Shown piece by piece: positions 10,663 to 21,761 of a stretch of 64,000 nucleotides of DNA. The stretch is from Hyaloraphidium curvatum (taxonomy: Eukaryota > Monoblepharomycota > Hyaloraphidiomycetes > Hyaloraphidiales > Hyaloraphidiaceae). The position numbers were made by a program, and so were the translations under genes. The notes beneath the pieces are model-generated. The model was given only the letters and a program-made list of their open reading frames with translations. It ran no database searches and was not told the DNA's origin. The DNA is taken from positions 496,001 to 560,000 of the forward strand of contig JAIVFI010000003.1 in NCBI GenBank assembly GCA_025558095.1. Direction: 5' to 3'. Each line of letters begins with the position of its first letter. Within the stretch, counting starts at the first letter, position 1.

Positions 10663-13600
10663 CTACGCCGAGGCGATAAAGCCTGGCAGTCCGGGGACCG
10701 CCTTGTCCACTATCCGTTTTTCGTCCGCCGACAGACCATCGACCGGGCCGTCGACCTCGACCACGTCCAGAGAAACCAGGTTCAGCTGTTTGCAGATGTA
10801 GTCCATGTTGTCCTCGACCGTCTTGCGCTCGTCGAACTTGAGAGTCCGGTCCAGCGCGGCCACACCAGCAGTCTCGGTCTTTGACTGTCGAATGCGGGTG
10901 AGTGGAATCCTGGATTCTGCCAACTGAATAACATACCCGAGTCTCCATGGCGAAGGGAAAAGCCAGTTTCTCCTTCATCAGGCCGGCCTTGGCCAGGATC
11001 TCCTTGATGTCGCGCTTGAATGTGTTGGTGGACTCGTCGTACTCTTTGCGCAGCTCCTCCAGGACCTTGTCCTGCCACGCCGGGAAGCTCTTGGCGAGGT
11101 ACAGCTTGCCCTTGCGGGGACCCTTGGTCGCCTCCGCCTGTCCGCCTTTCTTGGCGGCCTTGCGCGCGGCGAGCGACTCGGCACTGCGGATCTCGCCGAG
11201 CAGACTGCGGAGGTAGTTTGCGGCCGCCATCACAGACTCGTCGTTTGGTTGCGGCTTGGGCAGGGGCTGGTCAAGAACCGTCGAAGGCTGGAAAAGGACA
11301 AAGTCAGTTCTGTGCCACGACCATCCCCCAAACACCGCGGCCTCAGGGGATCAGACAGTGTGAATGAACAATCCCACGAAGGCAGGGCCCCGTCAACCAA
11401 CAAGATATCGTCCTTTCCCAGCACTCCAACCGTAGTAGCACGTACCTTCTTCAGCACCTCCCGCCAAATGTACTCGCTCCAGTGCGGGGCAATCGGCGTC
11501 AGGAGCAGGGTCTGCCACTCGATGAACCGCTCAACGAGGTCCTTGTGCAGGCCGACAGCCGCATCGTCCCGGCTCATTGCCGAGCTCACGCTCAGGTTGT
11601 AGTCCCGGTACCAGTCCTTGGCGGCCTGGAACTCATACAGGCCGTTCTTCAGCGCCTCCTTGTACATCATGCCGTCGTATGCCTTGGCGGCCGCCTCGGC
11701 GAAGCGGTTCATCTCAGCCTCGAACACGCGGTCATTGAAGTTGTAGGGCCCGGTGCGGAGCTTGCCCTCGGCAATCTCCTGCAGCGCCTGCTCCACCCAT
11801 TCCTTCTGCGTGAACAGCCGGAGGATGGCGGCGTTGGCGTTCGCCACCTGGAAGTTGGCATCGTCCGAGAAATCGCCGGCGTCGGCCAGAGCAACACGCG
11901 TCGCATCGGCGCCAAACTCCTCGACCGCGTCCTCCAGGGTCATGAAGTTGCCCGTGGACTTGCTCATCTTCTCCGCGTTCAACAGCAGGTGGCCGTTGGA
12001 ACGGATGGCCTTGGGCCACTTCTCCTCCGGGAAGATTGCCACGTGGTTGTAGATGGCAAAGGTCAGGTGGTTCGGGATCAGGTCCTTGCCCGAGCACCGC
12101 AAGTCCATGGGATACCAGTACTGGAACTCGTTCCGCAGCGTCTCCAGCTTCTCCTTCGGGATATCACTGGAGCTGGGGAAGGGCGCCGAGTCTATCAGGA
12201 TGTACTCCCAGACCTCGTCCGTCATCTGCTCGGGGGTGATGCCGAGTGGTCCAGGCTTGGAGCCGTCCAGCGTGCCCTCTGCGCGGAAGCTCTCTTTCAG
12301 AACGGAAGCTGCGCCTACACATGACCAGTAACTTACGGTGCAGGAGGTGCGAAACAGTGTAGTACGCCATGTAGATGGTAGAATCGGACAAGCTCTCGAT
12401 GAGCCACTCCTTGTCCCACGGCAGCCTGCTGCCCAGCCCGAAGCTCCTCGAGCACGCCCATTCGTGCAGCCACCCGAGGACGCTGACGAACTGGTTCCGG
12501 GTCTCTTCGCCGTACGTGTTCAACCTGTCCAGGCACTTGCGCGCGAGGTCCTTCCAGCTCTGCTCGCCGTAGTCGAGGTACCACTGATCGACCAGCGCGG
12601 CAACGCACTCGTCTCCCGAGCGCGACATGACGAGGTTCTCGGGCTCGCAGTATACGATGGCTTCACCGCTTGCCACCATGTCGTCCTTGATCAGCGGCTT
12701 CGCGTCTTGAACGGGCCTGCGCGAGACAGCACGTTAGTGGTGCGGTCAGGACTTCCTCCCCCCGCGCCAGCCAGAGTGCGATCAGAACGTCTTAATCTCC
12801 CCACAAGGTTTCGGAAGAACGAAAGTTATTTTTGAATGTGTCTCATCGTGTCGCCGCTGTGCCCGGTCCGGTCCCCACGATCACTCACTTTCCCTTGTAC
12901 TTGCCGATCAGCATGGTGCCGCCATAGAACCCGACCTTGTAGACTGCCTCCTTTGCCTGCGTAAGCTGCAGCTTGTCTTTCGGACTCTTGATCTTGAAGA
13001 TCTCGCAGGCCTTGACCGCGGCCAGGGTGCCGTACTCGGGCGTGTCGATAATCTCAATCGGGGGAAGGAACGGCTCGACCCAGGACGGATCGACGTTGTA
13101 GTAGGCCGGCTTCTTGACCAGGTCTGTCAGGGTGATGAAGTCGTCCGGCGAATCCGAAGGCACGGAGGTGACAACGCCGGTACCCTGTAGGCGAAAACTT
13201 TAGGACGACGGACACCAGACAACCGCCGCCCACCCACCTTCGTGCTCAGAACACCCTCCATCGGCACGACATAGACCTTCTCGTACTTCGTCAGCGGTGC
13301 CTTGATGGGCACTCCCACCAGATCCCAGCCGGTCAGTTCGAGCACCTTCTCCACCTCTCCGCGCGCTCGGTCCCTCCCAAACAAGCTCTGGTAGGCCATG
13401 TTCCTCGCAGCCCTCTCCGTGACGATCCAATACTCGTCTCTGTCGGCCGCGTGGGCCTTGTAGACACCGTATGTGATGTCAGGACCCACGTAGCAGTTGG
13501 TCTGGCCGTACATGGTCTCGGGCCTCAGCGTGGCCGCGACAAGGTAGACCTTGGCATCCCGCCCCATGGAGCCTTCAAGCATCTCCTTCGCCAGCTTCTC

Positions 13601-14643
13601 GCCGACCTTCTTGCCCTTGACCTGGAAGCCGCCTTCGGCCCCCATGGTGAATAGGTCCTCGTTGAGCACACGGATCTTGATCCCCGTGTACTCCTGCACG
13701 CCCACGCCTTCGCCGCTTTGGCGATCGTGGTCCATACACGGTTGCCCGTCCAGCGGAGAGTAGATCGTGTAGCGCTCGCCGAACTTGACCTTCTTCGGCT
13801 CCAGGGCGTTCAGCTTGTTGAACTGCCACCGGATGAACGAGTCGTAGTACGGGTTCGCGTCCGTGGTAATGAAGCTGCGACGCCAATCGTTCTTGATGCC
13901 CAGAGCTTTCAGATCCTCGATGGCCAGAGGAGGGAAGTAGTACAGCCAGTGGGTCGGGTCGGCAAACTTCGGGATCTCCTCCAGCGGCACGCCCATCGAC
14001 AGCATGATCTGGAACTGGTACTGAACGTTACCCGTCTTGGCCAGAACCTTGGACTTCTTAGGGGCCGCAGGTCCGTTTGCGGTAGCGTCAGCGTCATCTG
14101 GAGATCGTAGATCAAGCATGGCTCGATGTCGGCTCGTCTTCCAATTACCCACCTCTATCCTCGGGAACCTTAAACTCCGGGCCAAACATCTCGAGTTCGC
14201 GCTTGATCTTGTCGGCGGAGGCCTGCGAACGGGGATTCAGCAATACAGCAGGTCTCGACGACTGTGGCCCACCTTGATCGGCATGCCGGTGCAGTGGAAA
14301 CCGAAAGGGAATAGAGACTTCTTTCCCTTCATCCGCTCGTAAGACACGGCGAATTCCACCTTGCTGAGCGAGAAAGAGTGCCCGAGATGGAGCTTGCCGT
14401 TCATGTACGGGTAGGGGAACGTTGCCATGAACTTTGGCGGCCGCTCCTCTCCCGCGGCCGGCGCATCGATCTCGAAGACGCGCTCCTCGGCCCAGAGGGC
14501 CTGAATACGGCGCTCAATGGCGCGGAGGGTGTCCCTCTTGATGGTCTGCCGGCAAGATCGCTTCTAGTTTGGGTCCTCCTCCTTTGCGGCTGCAAACCCA
14601 CCGACTTGACCTCTGGGAGGCCAGCTTTTTCCTTTTCAGCCAT
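10663..14643 (-). CDS. Leucyl-tRNA synthetase, cytosolic (archaeal/eukaryotic) type
   Basis: Nine exons on the minus strand, listed 5' to 3': 14643-14602, 14545-14273, 14222-14153, 14097-13238, 13184-12889, 12716-12337, 12278-11446, 11287-10937 and 10884-10663. All frames close; 1108 aa, normal for cytosolic LeuRS. Class I signatures: HLGH at about residue 66 in [14 protein letters not shown], and KMSKS at about 743 in [17 protein letters not shown]. Between them lies the CP1 editing domain ([20 protein letters not shown]). The C-terminus ends [14 protein letters not shown]. It charges tRNA-Leu in the cytosol. Two introns are unusually long here (12717-12888, 172 bp; 11288-11445, 158 bp). The frame also opens upstream from an ATG at 14814, adding 57 Arg/Ala-rich residues; see findings. 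Confidence 0.95.
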
Positions 14644-14951
14644 CTCGGCAGCTACCGCGGCGCGGATACTATTGGCGGCGGAGTGCTGGGGGCGTGAACC
14701 CCGTGGGAAGTAGAGAGAGGGTGGCGCGGTTGCAGGTCCACGGGGCGCGCTGCGAGGCGCAACGGAGCGGGCAAATGCGGCACAGCGGTAAAAGAACGCT
14801 GGGCCGCGGGTCATGCAACCCGCTCAGACGCGCATCGGCCTTCCGAAGGAGCCGGAGCGACTGAAAACAAACGAAGCGCGTCCAGGTTCCGATCGTGATC
14901 GCCGCGCCGCCCGCGCGCAACCCACCTGCTCCGCGTTGATATCTCCGCCCG
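14644..14951. promoter_or_regulatory. Shared divergent promoter region of LeuRS and copine 1
   Basis: 308 bp separate the inner LeuRS ATG (14643, minus) from the copine 1 ATG (14952, plus). If LeuRS uses the outer ATG at 14814, the space shrinks to 137 bp. No TATA-like element stands out; the arrangement is inferred from the gene starts only. Confidence 0.5.
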
Positions 14952-16917
14952 ATGAGCGCGCCTCCGGGCTATCAAGGCGCACCACCGCCCGGCTACGCGC
15001 CTGCATATCCTCCTCCACCGCCTCCGGGGACCGGTTATGGGACTTCCGCGCCGCCTTCGTACGCCCCGGGCCCGCCGACAGCAGGCCCCGCAGAGCCCGT
15101 CTCGTGCGTTCACCATGGAGCTTGGACCCTCCTCCACAATCTTAACCCTCGTCGACGACAGCAAAGTTGAACTCAGATTCAGCTGCGAGAACCTGCCCAA
15201 CTTGGACGTGACATCGAAGAGTGATCCCCAAATCTTCGTTTTCCTAAAGACTCTGCTCCCGGGCCAGCTGGGCCAGACCGCCCGGGAGGCGTTTGTGGAG
15301 CTTGGCCGGACGGAAGTCGTCAAGGACAGCTTGAATCCTCGGTTCTCGACGCCATGCGTCATGGACTACTACTTCGAAGCTGTGCAGAACTTGCGCGTGG
15401 TCGTCGTGGACTCCGATAGCTCCAACCCTTCGGCCGGCTTGACTGCCCATGATTTCCTTGGGTACTGCGACGTGACCGCCGGTGAGAGTCGGGGAACTGT
15501 GCGAAAGCCTCATTGGCCAAAGTGTGACCTAAGCCGCAGGGAACATTGTCGCCTCGGGAAAGGCTAGCGCTTTCGAGCGCAAGCTTACGATGCAGGTTCC
15601 GCCAGGCATGTCCGTCAAACCGCCTTCTACTGCTCTCGTGAACCGGGGCGGGACCCTCAAGATTCAGGTGGAGGAGCTGGACGTCAACGGGGCCAAGCAG
15701 TCGGTCGTGCTCCGGCTGAGGGGATCCAAGCTCGATAAGAAAGACATGTTTGGAAAGTCCGACCCGTTTCTGGTCATTTCCAAGGCGAGGCCGGACGGTT
15801 CCTTTGCGGTCGTGCACAAGACCGAGGTGATCAAGAACACGCTGGACCCCACCTGGCAACCGCAGCGGCTGAAGATGGACGTGCTCTGCGGGGGCGACGT
15901 GAACCGGATGCTGCGCTTCGAGTGCTTCGATTGGGACAAGGACGGCACCCACGACCTGATTGGCATCTTTCAGGCTCCGCTGTCGGCCGTGACGCGCGGT
16001 GCAAGTTTCGCGCTCATCGAGCCCAAGAAGCAGGCCAAGAAGGGCAAATCGTACACCAACTCGGGAACCATCATTGTGGACGACGTACAATTCCACCGGG
16101 AGTTTTCGTTCCTGGACTACATCACCGCGGGAACGCAGATCGAGCTGGCAGTGTCCATAGACATGACTCAGAGCAACGGGGATCCGAACCATCCGGCCAG
16201 CCTACACTACCGCAACCCGAATCCCCGGATCCCGAATCCGTACCAGATGGCCATAACTGCGATTGGACAGGTGCTCGAGCCCTACGACGCCGACGGGCGG
16301 TTCCTTGCTTACGGCTACGGCGCGAAACTGCCGGACCAATCTGTCAGTCATTTTTTCCCTCTAGGGCTGGCGGCGGGGCCCGAGGTGCAGGGCGTGCCGG
16401 GCCTTTTGGACGCCTACAACCGGGCCCTTGGCACCGTGCAGCTCTGGGGCCCGACCAACTTCTCGAACACCATCAACGCCATTGGGGCTTGGGCCAGAGG
16501 ACCCAATCCTGGCGAGACTGTGCTCTCCCGCTATTGTATCCTCCTGATCATCACGGACGGTGCGATTACCGATCTTGACCAGACAATTCGGGCCATTGTG
16601 GACGCCTCCTACCAGGCCCTGTCGATCATCATCGTCGGCGTCGGGAATGCGGACTTCTCGACAATGGACGCGCTTGACAGCGACGATAGGAAGCTGCAAA
16701 GCGGTGGGAAAGTTGCGGAGCGCGACATTGTCCAGTTTGTCCCTTTCCGGTGAGCCTGAACCCGTGGTACTCGAATGCCTAGCGTGATTTTCGCATCATT
16801 GGCAGCCGCTTTAATCCCAACGACTTCCATGCCCTTTCGACCGTGACGCTGAAGGAGGTGCCGGGGCAGTTCATGGCATATGTTGGGACAAGGGGGCTGA
16901 AGCCTTTTGGGGCGTGA
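14952..16917 (+). CDS. Copine 1: two C2 domains plus copine/VWA domain
   Basis: Exons 14952-15103, 15162-15481, 15540-16749 and 16806-16917; 597 aa. Residues 1-50 are a Pro/Gly/Tyr-rich tail (GYAPAYPPPPPPGTGYG). C2A (about 55-170) has LPNLDVTSKSDPQIFVFL, and C2B (about 200-310) has LDKKDMFGKSDPFLVIS and FECFDWDKDGTHDLIG, both with Ca2+-binding aspartates. The copine A domain (about 340-590) has AVSIDMTQSNG, in which the usual D-x-T-x-SNG reads D-M-T-Q-SNG, then GDPNHPASLHY, GFGAK-like YGYGAKLP, and LLIITDGAITDLDQT. Copines bind membranes in a Ca2+-dependent way and act as signalling adaptors. A close paralogue lies at 23615-25536 on the other strand, so this is a local pair. Confidence 0.93.
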
Positions 16918-17459
16918 TTGTGTCGCAGCTGGTTTGTGACGCGAGCTCGACGGCACGGTACGGGCTTCACGCGTGCCTTTCTTCCTCGATCTCCCCGCCT
17001 GTTCTTGGCCTAGAGTGGCGGCAGGAACGACCCCCGTCGCCGTCCTTCGTGTGGGGAGATCTGCGCGACGTGCTTGTCCGACGTGCATGGCCTAACGCAG
17101 CCAAATGTAAGCTATGATCATGTACGGACGTCCACTCGCGTCCTCACTCTCGACCCGGCGGTCGAACCAGCGCAGGTTGGGCGGCCGAATGTGATTGGAG
17201 GGGCGGCGCCAGCGCGCTCGACCCCCTCCTCTGCCCCTGCTGGCCTGCGCCAGCACATCAGAGGCCCCGCTGCTAGCCAGCGAGCCTATCCATCCCTCTG
17301 GGTCTCCCCGGCGCGAGTGAACTGTGCGAACCCTCGTCGGGCTCGGATTAGCAGGTGGAAGACATATAGCAGACGTTTCTGTGATCGCGGCTGCATCACA
17401 GTGATCGGACTGATGCACGGACGACGCGCCACGTGCGGACGCGACGAGCACAGCGAACG
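16918..17459. other. Gene-free stretch between copine 1 and the small membrane protein
   Basis: 542 bp with no supported ORF or RNA. It holds copine 1's 3' end and presumably the promoter of the gene at 17460. A run resembling coding sequence in frame from 17074 has no start context and overlaps the next gene out of frame. Confidence 0.5.
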
Positions 17460-18002
17460 ATGCTCTATCGCCTATTTAGTTTGGGCTTTTCGTTCGGCGT
17501 CTACTACGCCGCGTCCTTGCCGCTTTCCTTGGCGCTTGTTTTGCGCACCGTGGAAATGCTTCCCGCGAATCCGAACCCTCCGGATCACCGTCCTGGAGCT
17601 TCTCTACAGCGGACACAGACGAGCACGGGCTTTCGCAGCCTGGATCGAACTTTCAAAAGGACCCCGACGCGCTCGTCGACAATCACGGGGAATGAGCCCG
17701 CTCCGTCGATTATCCAAATCGTGTTCGAAGAGGTCGCAAGGCAGTTTGTCGATGTCATGCTGCTGTCAATGGGCACGATTGCAGCGAGCACGGCCGCGGT
17801 CGCCCTTTTGAGCACGACTGTCGTGAGCCCAGTCATCTCCATTGGCCTCCTGTCAGTTTCTCCGCGTCGGGACGACGGCTCCATCACCATCAACGGGAGA
17901 TTTCCGGTCGCCATGCTTGCGGCTGGCCTGGTTTTGGGTCCCGGGATAGCCTGGGTGCGTTCCATGATGGCGAACCAGGGGGAACCGACAAAGAAACAGT
18001 AA
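17460..18002 (+). CDS. Small predicted membrane protein, unknown
   Basis: 180 aa from the first ATG (17460, MLYRLFSLGFSFGVYY). Three hydrophobic segments: about 6-30 (a signal anchor), 105-135 (LLSMGTIAASTAAVALLS) and 155-172 (MLAAGLVLGPGIAWVRSM). A Thr/Pro/Arg-rich loop lies between the first two (about 35-90), and a short basic tail ends TKKQ. No family recognised. It ends 106 bp before the convergent ALDH gene. The coding call rests on the uninterrupted frame and sensible hydropathy, with no motif support. Confidence 0.5.
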   Translation: MLYRLFSLGFSFGVYYAASLPLSLALVLRTVEMLPANPNPPDHRPGASLQRTQTSTGFRSLDRTFKRTPTRSSTITGNEPAPSIIQIVFEEVARQFVDVMLLSMGTIAASTAAVALLSTTVVSPVISIGLLSVSPRRDDGSITINGRFPVAMLAAGLVLGPGIAWVRSMMANQGEPTKKQ

Positions 18003-18108
18003 GGCTCGAAACGTTCAAACAGCATTCCAATTTCGATTGATGCAATGCGATTGATGCAATGAATGGCATGTCTAGTGTCTCTTTGCGATGTACAGATGTC
18101 TGGAAAGA

Positions 18109-20375
18109 TCACATTCCCACCAATGTGTTCAGTGCCGAGTGCACCTCGGACGGGTCGTCCTGGTGGCCCTCGGCCGTGTCCGTCAGCGCCTCGACTTGTG
18201 CCGAGTGGAAGTTGATGCCCTGAGCGGGCGGCAACTCGTGACCGTAGTTGATTGTTGCAGAGACGCGCCGCATGTACGCCTGCAGGGGATGTCGGTCGAT
18301 CTCGATCGGGGGTCGCGGTAGGACAAGATCGAGTCCAACTCACCTTCCAGCTGTCGCTGCCGCCCTCCCTGCCTCCACCGCTCTCCTTTTCCCCGCCAAA
18401 GGCACTCCCAATCTCGGTCCCGCTCGTGGGAACGTTGACGTTGACGATGCCGCAGTCGGAGCCCATCACAGAGGTGAAACGGAACGAGGCCCGCATGTTG
18501 GTGGTAAAGAGCGCCGACGCCAGGCCCTGGGGCACCGAGTTGTTGATTTGGATCGCCTCGTCAAGTTTCTGCAGTGTGGCGAGCAGTTTAGAGGAATGAT
18601 AGTCACGCCGGTCCAAGACGTCAACGAACCTTGAACTTGGCGGTGTAGAGAATGGGAGCAAACGTTTCGCGCTGCACAATGAGCGCGAAAGGGTCGATCT
18701 TGATGATGGCGGGCCTGACAAAGAGGCCACCCTTGAGGTCGCCAGGGAGCTCCAGCACGTCACCGCCAAAGATGACCTCCCCGCCCTCCTTCTTGGCCTG
18801 CTCGATGGTCGCACGGAATTGGTCCACCGACTCGGGCTTGTGCAGCGGGCCGCACATGGTCCGGGGCTCCAGAGGGTCGCCAATACGGATCTGACGGTAG
18901 GCGTGGACGAGGGATTCAACAAAGGCGTCGTACGAGCTCTGCTGGACAAGCAGGCGGCGAGTCGATGTGCAACGCTGGCCGGTGCTCCCGATGGCGGAAA
19001 AGACGGTGCCACGCAGGGCAAGGGCCATGTCTGCGTCGTCCATGACAACTGGAGAACGAACGGTCAGCGATCACGGCGGTGAGGAATGCGGGGCAGAACC
19101 AACTGATGGCGTTGTTGCCGCCCAGCTGGAGCACCGTCCTGCCGAACCGCTCCTGGACGACCACGCCGACGTTGCGGCCCACAGCGGTGCTCCCCGTGAA
19201 GCTGACAAGCTTGTAGCGATCGTCCCGGCACAGGGCTTCGCCGATGTCGGCCGTGCCGGTACACAGCGAAGCGACCGCGGGGTCGACCTTGTGGCCGATC
19301 AGGACTTTGGAGATGAGCTTGGTCATGGCGATGGCAACGAGGTTGGTGGAGAGCGCGGGCTTCCAAACGGTGGTGTTGCCGCAGACGAGGGCGACGGACA
19401 TGTTCCACCCATAAACAGCGCAGGGGGAGTTGAAGCTGGATAGCGTTTTTGCGTCCATCAATGCGAGTGGCGGGGACCGCGGGCCCGCGCGACCCACGTT
19501 GTGATGATGCCGACCACTCCGAGCGGGTGGTAAGCCTCCAGGAGAAGGTGCTGCTTGCGCTCGCTGGGGAGCGTTTTGCCCTCGAGCTTCCTGCTCAGCC
19601 CCAGTGCGAGCTCGGTCATGTCGATAAACTCCTGGACCTCGCTCTCGGCTTCCGCGAGAAGCTTGCCGACCTCGAGAGAGATGAGCCTTGCCAGCTTCGG
19701 CTTGTGGAGGCGCAAGGTAGCGCCAATGTCGCGCACAACAGCACCGCGGGTCGGCATGGGGGTCTAAAGGTGGAACGGTCGAGGACACCGGCGGTCAGCT
19801 GTCAGTTCACACGCAAAAGCCGAAATCAGGTAAAGGCTCCCGAGAGCAGCAATGTCCGGAGCTCCGGAGCTGGACCACTCAAATCAACGCTCCCAGCTTT
19901 AGCTCATTGGACCCCTGCCGTCGTGGCGTCCCTGATTCCGTCAGCAACCCACCCGCTTCCAGCGATCCCACGCCGCGCGTGCCCGCTTGGAGACCGCGTC
20001 AAGATCCTCCTTGCTGCCCGTTGCAACCTCGGCGATCACGCGGCCCGTGCTCGGGTTCAGGCAAAAGACGCGCTCCCCGCTGCCCCGCCATTCGCCGTCG
20101 AACACGCCCTGGTTCGCCTCTGCCAGGCCCAACGAGGACAGCAGCTCCGCGTGGTGGGCGTACTCCGAGACCAGGGTATCCGATGGCGGGACGGCGGCGT
20201 AGCCGCGGACGGCGGGCCTCGCCGGGGCGGGCGCGATGCGGGGCACCTGGCGAGGCCGGCCGGCCGCGGCCCACGGCCTCGCGGGCGCCGCCGCCGCCGC
20301 ATGCAGTGTGCGAGCAGCAACCCGCGACGGGATGCGCAGCAGCCGCGACGCGGCAGTCGTCCGCGGGAGGGACAT
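18109..20375 (-). CDS. ALDH7A1-type (antiquitin) aldehyde dehydrogenase, mitochondrial
   Basis: Exons, minus strand: 20375-19953, 19763-19498, 19435-19104, 19048-18630, 18568-18344 and 18279-18109; 611 aa. Residues 1-60 are an Arg/Ala-rich presequence without acids (ASRLLRIPSRVAARTLHAAA), indicating mitochondria. The body aligns with antiquitin: NQGVFDGEWRGSGE, LPSERKQHLLLEAYHPLGVV, VYGWNMSVALVCGNTTVWK, VSFTGSTAVGRNVG, GSTGQRCTSTRRL with the nucleophile Cys (codon 18969-18971), and FGGEKESGGGREGGSDSW. In the family it oxidises alpha-aminoadipic semialdehyde/P6C in lysine breakdown. The expected general-base Glu in LLELGGNN is Gln here (LQLGGNN, codon 19126-19128). About 28 extra C-terminal residues follow the usual end. 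The first intron is 189 bp. An in-frame ATG at 20471 is less likely as start. Confidence 0.92.
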
Positions 20376-21020
20376 GGTGGGCGGGGCGAATGAGTCAGGT
20401 GGCGTGAGTCGACGGGGCGTCGCGAGGGACAGGGACGCAACCGTACCGGCACAATTGCGTGCCATCAACATCGATTTGCATGTAGTACAGTAGAAACATC
20501 TCCCTATTTGTCCGAGCGGAGGGCTCCGGGGAGCGGTGATCGCTCTTACAGTAGCAGCTTGCCGAGTCGATCGCTCACCATCAGTGGCCCGATCCAGTGG
20601 AAGCGTGAGCAGGGTGAAACTTTGCTGTTTGCTTACGACGAAGCTCTGGGCCGAAAGAGTAGCCGGAAAGAGCGCAGTGCTAAAGCAGCTGGTCGAGGAT
20701 ATCGCTGAACCATCTGGAGGCTCCGAAACGCGTTTCCCGGAGAGCGGACGGCATTAAAGTCGGTCCAGAGCAACGCTCTTGGCTCAATCCAGCGATAGGA
20801 GCCCTTGTCGGCCGCGATTGACAAACGAGTGGCACCTCAGCACGAGTTGCACCTCAGCCCGACGACGCCGAGAACGGGAGTCCACAAGCTCCGGGCCCCC
20901 ATGAATCCACTGCAATACGCTGAATTCGCGTGTGAAGGTCAATTTCGACGCGACGCGACGCGGATTGACAGGGGGAAACGCGTGCGAAGTCGCGGCATCT
21001 CGTCCCCGTCCCCGCGACGC
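20376..21020. other. Gene-free stretch between ALDH7 and inverted arm B
   Basis: 645 bp with no convincing ORF or RNA gene. It should hold the ALDH7 promoter at its left end. Composition is more AT-rich than the flanking genes. Confidence 0.5.
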
Positions 21021-21248
21021 CACGGTCATTTCCATCCCGGGACTCCGAGGCCCGCTCCAACCCGGACGCCGGACGCCGTCCTGCGGCGACCTTCCGGCCC
21101 CGCCCGACCCCTCCGGACGGCCCGGCGGCGCCGTCATCATGAGCAGCGGTGGATTGAGGGCTGCTGCGCACCCAAAAATACGGCTCCCCCCAGAAGCTCG
21201 GGGCCCCGGACGGCAACAAATGCACCGCCCGCACCAAAGATTTTGCCC

Positions 21249-21486
21249 ATCCTCTCGGCCTATTGGCTAAGATCAAGTGTAGTATCTGTTCTATATAGGT
21301 GCGTCCGCCGCGCCGCGCCGCTCCAGCAACCGCTCATCCCGCGCCCCACCGCAGATTTATGTCTATATCGAAGGTCACTGACCTTCGTTGCATAATGTTT
21401 CTTTTTGGCAACGGCGGTGTCGCTGGGCTTGCTCAGCAGCCGCCCGGATGGCTCCCGTATAGCACTCTCTCGGGCTGCTGTCCAGC
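21249..21486 (+). ncRNA. U2: U2 spliceosomal snRNA gene, copy B, interrupted by a 56-bp intron
   Basis: Exons 21249-21298 and 21355-about 21486; intron 21299-21354 (GTGCGT...CCGCAG), identical to copy A. Spliced length is about 182 nt. Features in order: the conserved 5' end with GGCUAAGAUCAAGUGUAGUA; junction-formed stem IIa (AUAUAGA / UCUAUAU around loop UUUAUG); stem IIb (CGAAGGUCACUGACCUUCG); a U-rich Sm-like site UUUCUUUUUGG; stem III (GGCGG...GCUG/CAGC...CCGCC); and stem IV closed by CCCG/CGGG with loop UAUAGCACUC. The one difference I see from copy A in the mature RNA is this loop base (A instead of C). Both copies look intact and functional. Confidence 0.92.
21299..21354 (+). other. 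mRNA-type intron inside U2 snRNA copy B
   Basis: 56 bp, GT-AG, same sequence and position as in copy A. It interrupts stem IIa between the two halves of the helix. Retention of an identical intron in both genes fits duplication after insertion, or later gene conversion. Confidence 0.85.
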
Positions 21487-21761
21487 TTTCTTTTCTTCGT
21501 GCTGGCAAAGACGCAAACGAACGAAGCCCGATGGGGCCGGCCTGCCGCGGCGGCCCGAAACTGGACAGGAACCGTTCACTGCTCTCGTTGTCGTAGAGAA
21601 ATGGTGCTACGTGCCCTCGTTGGATGGGCTGTCCGTGCTGTTGTCGGGGGGCCGGGTTGCGAATGCGCTCGAGCCGCACGAGGTTGGCGTTTCTTCGTAT
21701 TTGATGAATGAGCAACTTCCATGTTTCATATTCAAAAAGCAATACAAATGTGGCAGCCAAA

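Larger units (their letters stand above)
21021..21592 (+). repeat. Inverted repeat arm B carrying U2 snRNA gene copy B
   Basis: About 572 bp matching arm A (5639-6212) in reverse complement. Left edge near CACGGTC, right edge near CACTGCTCTC. The arms are 14.8 kb apart and enclose the genes from 6655 to 20375, so recombination between them would invert that block (inference). Confidence 0.9.
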
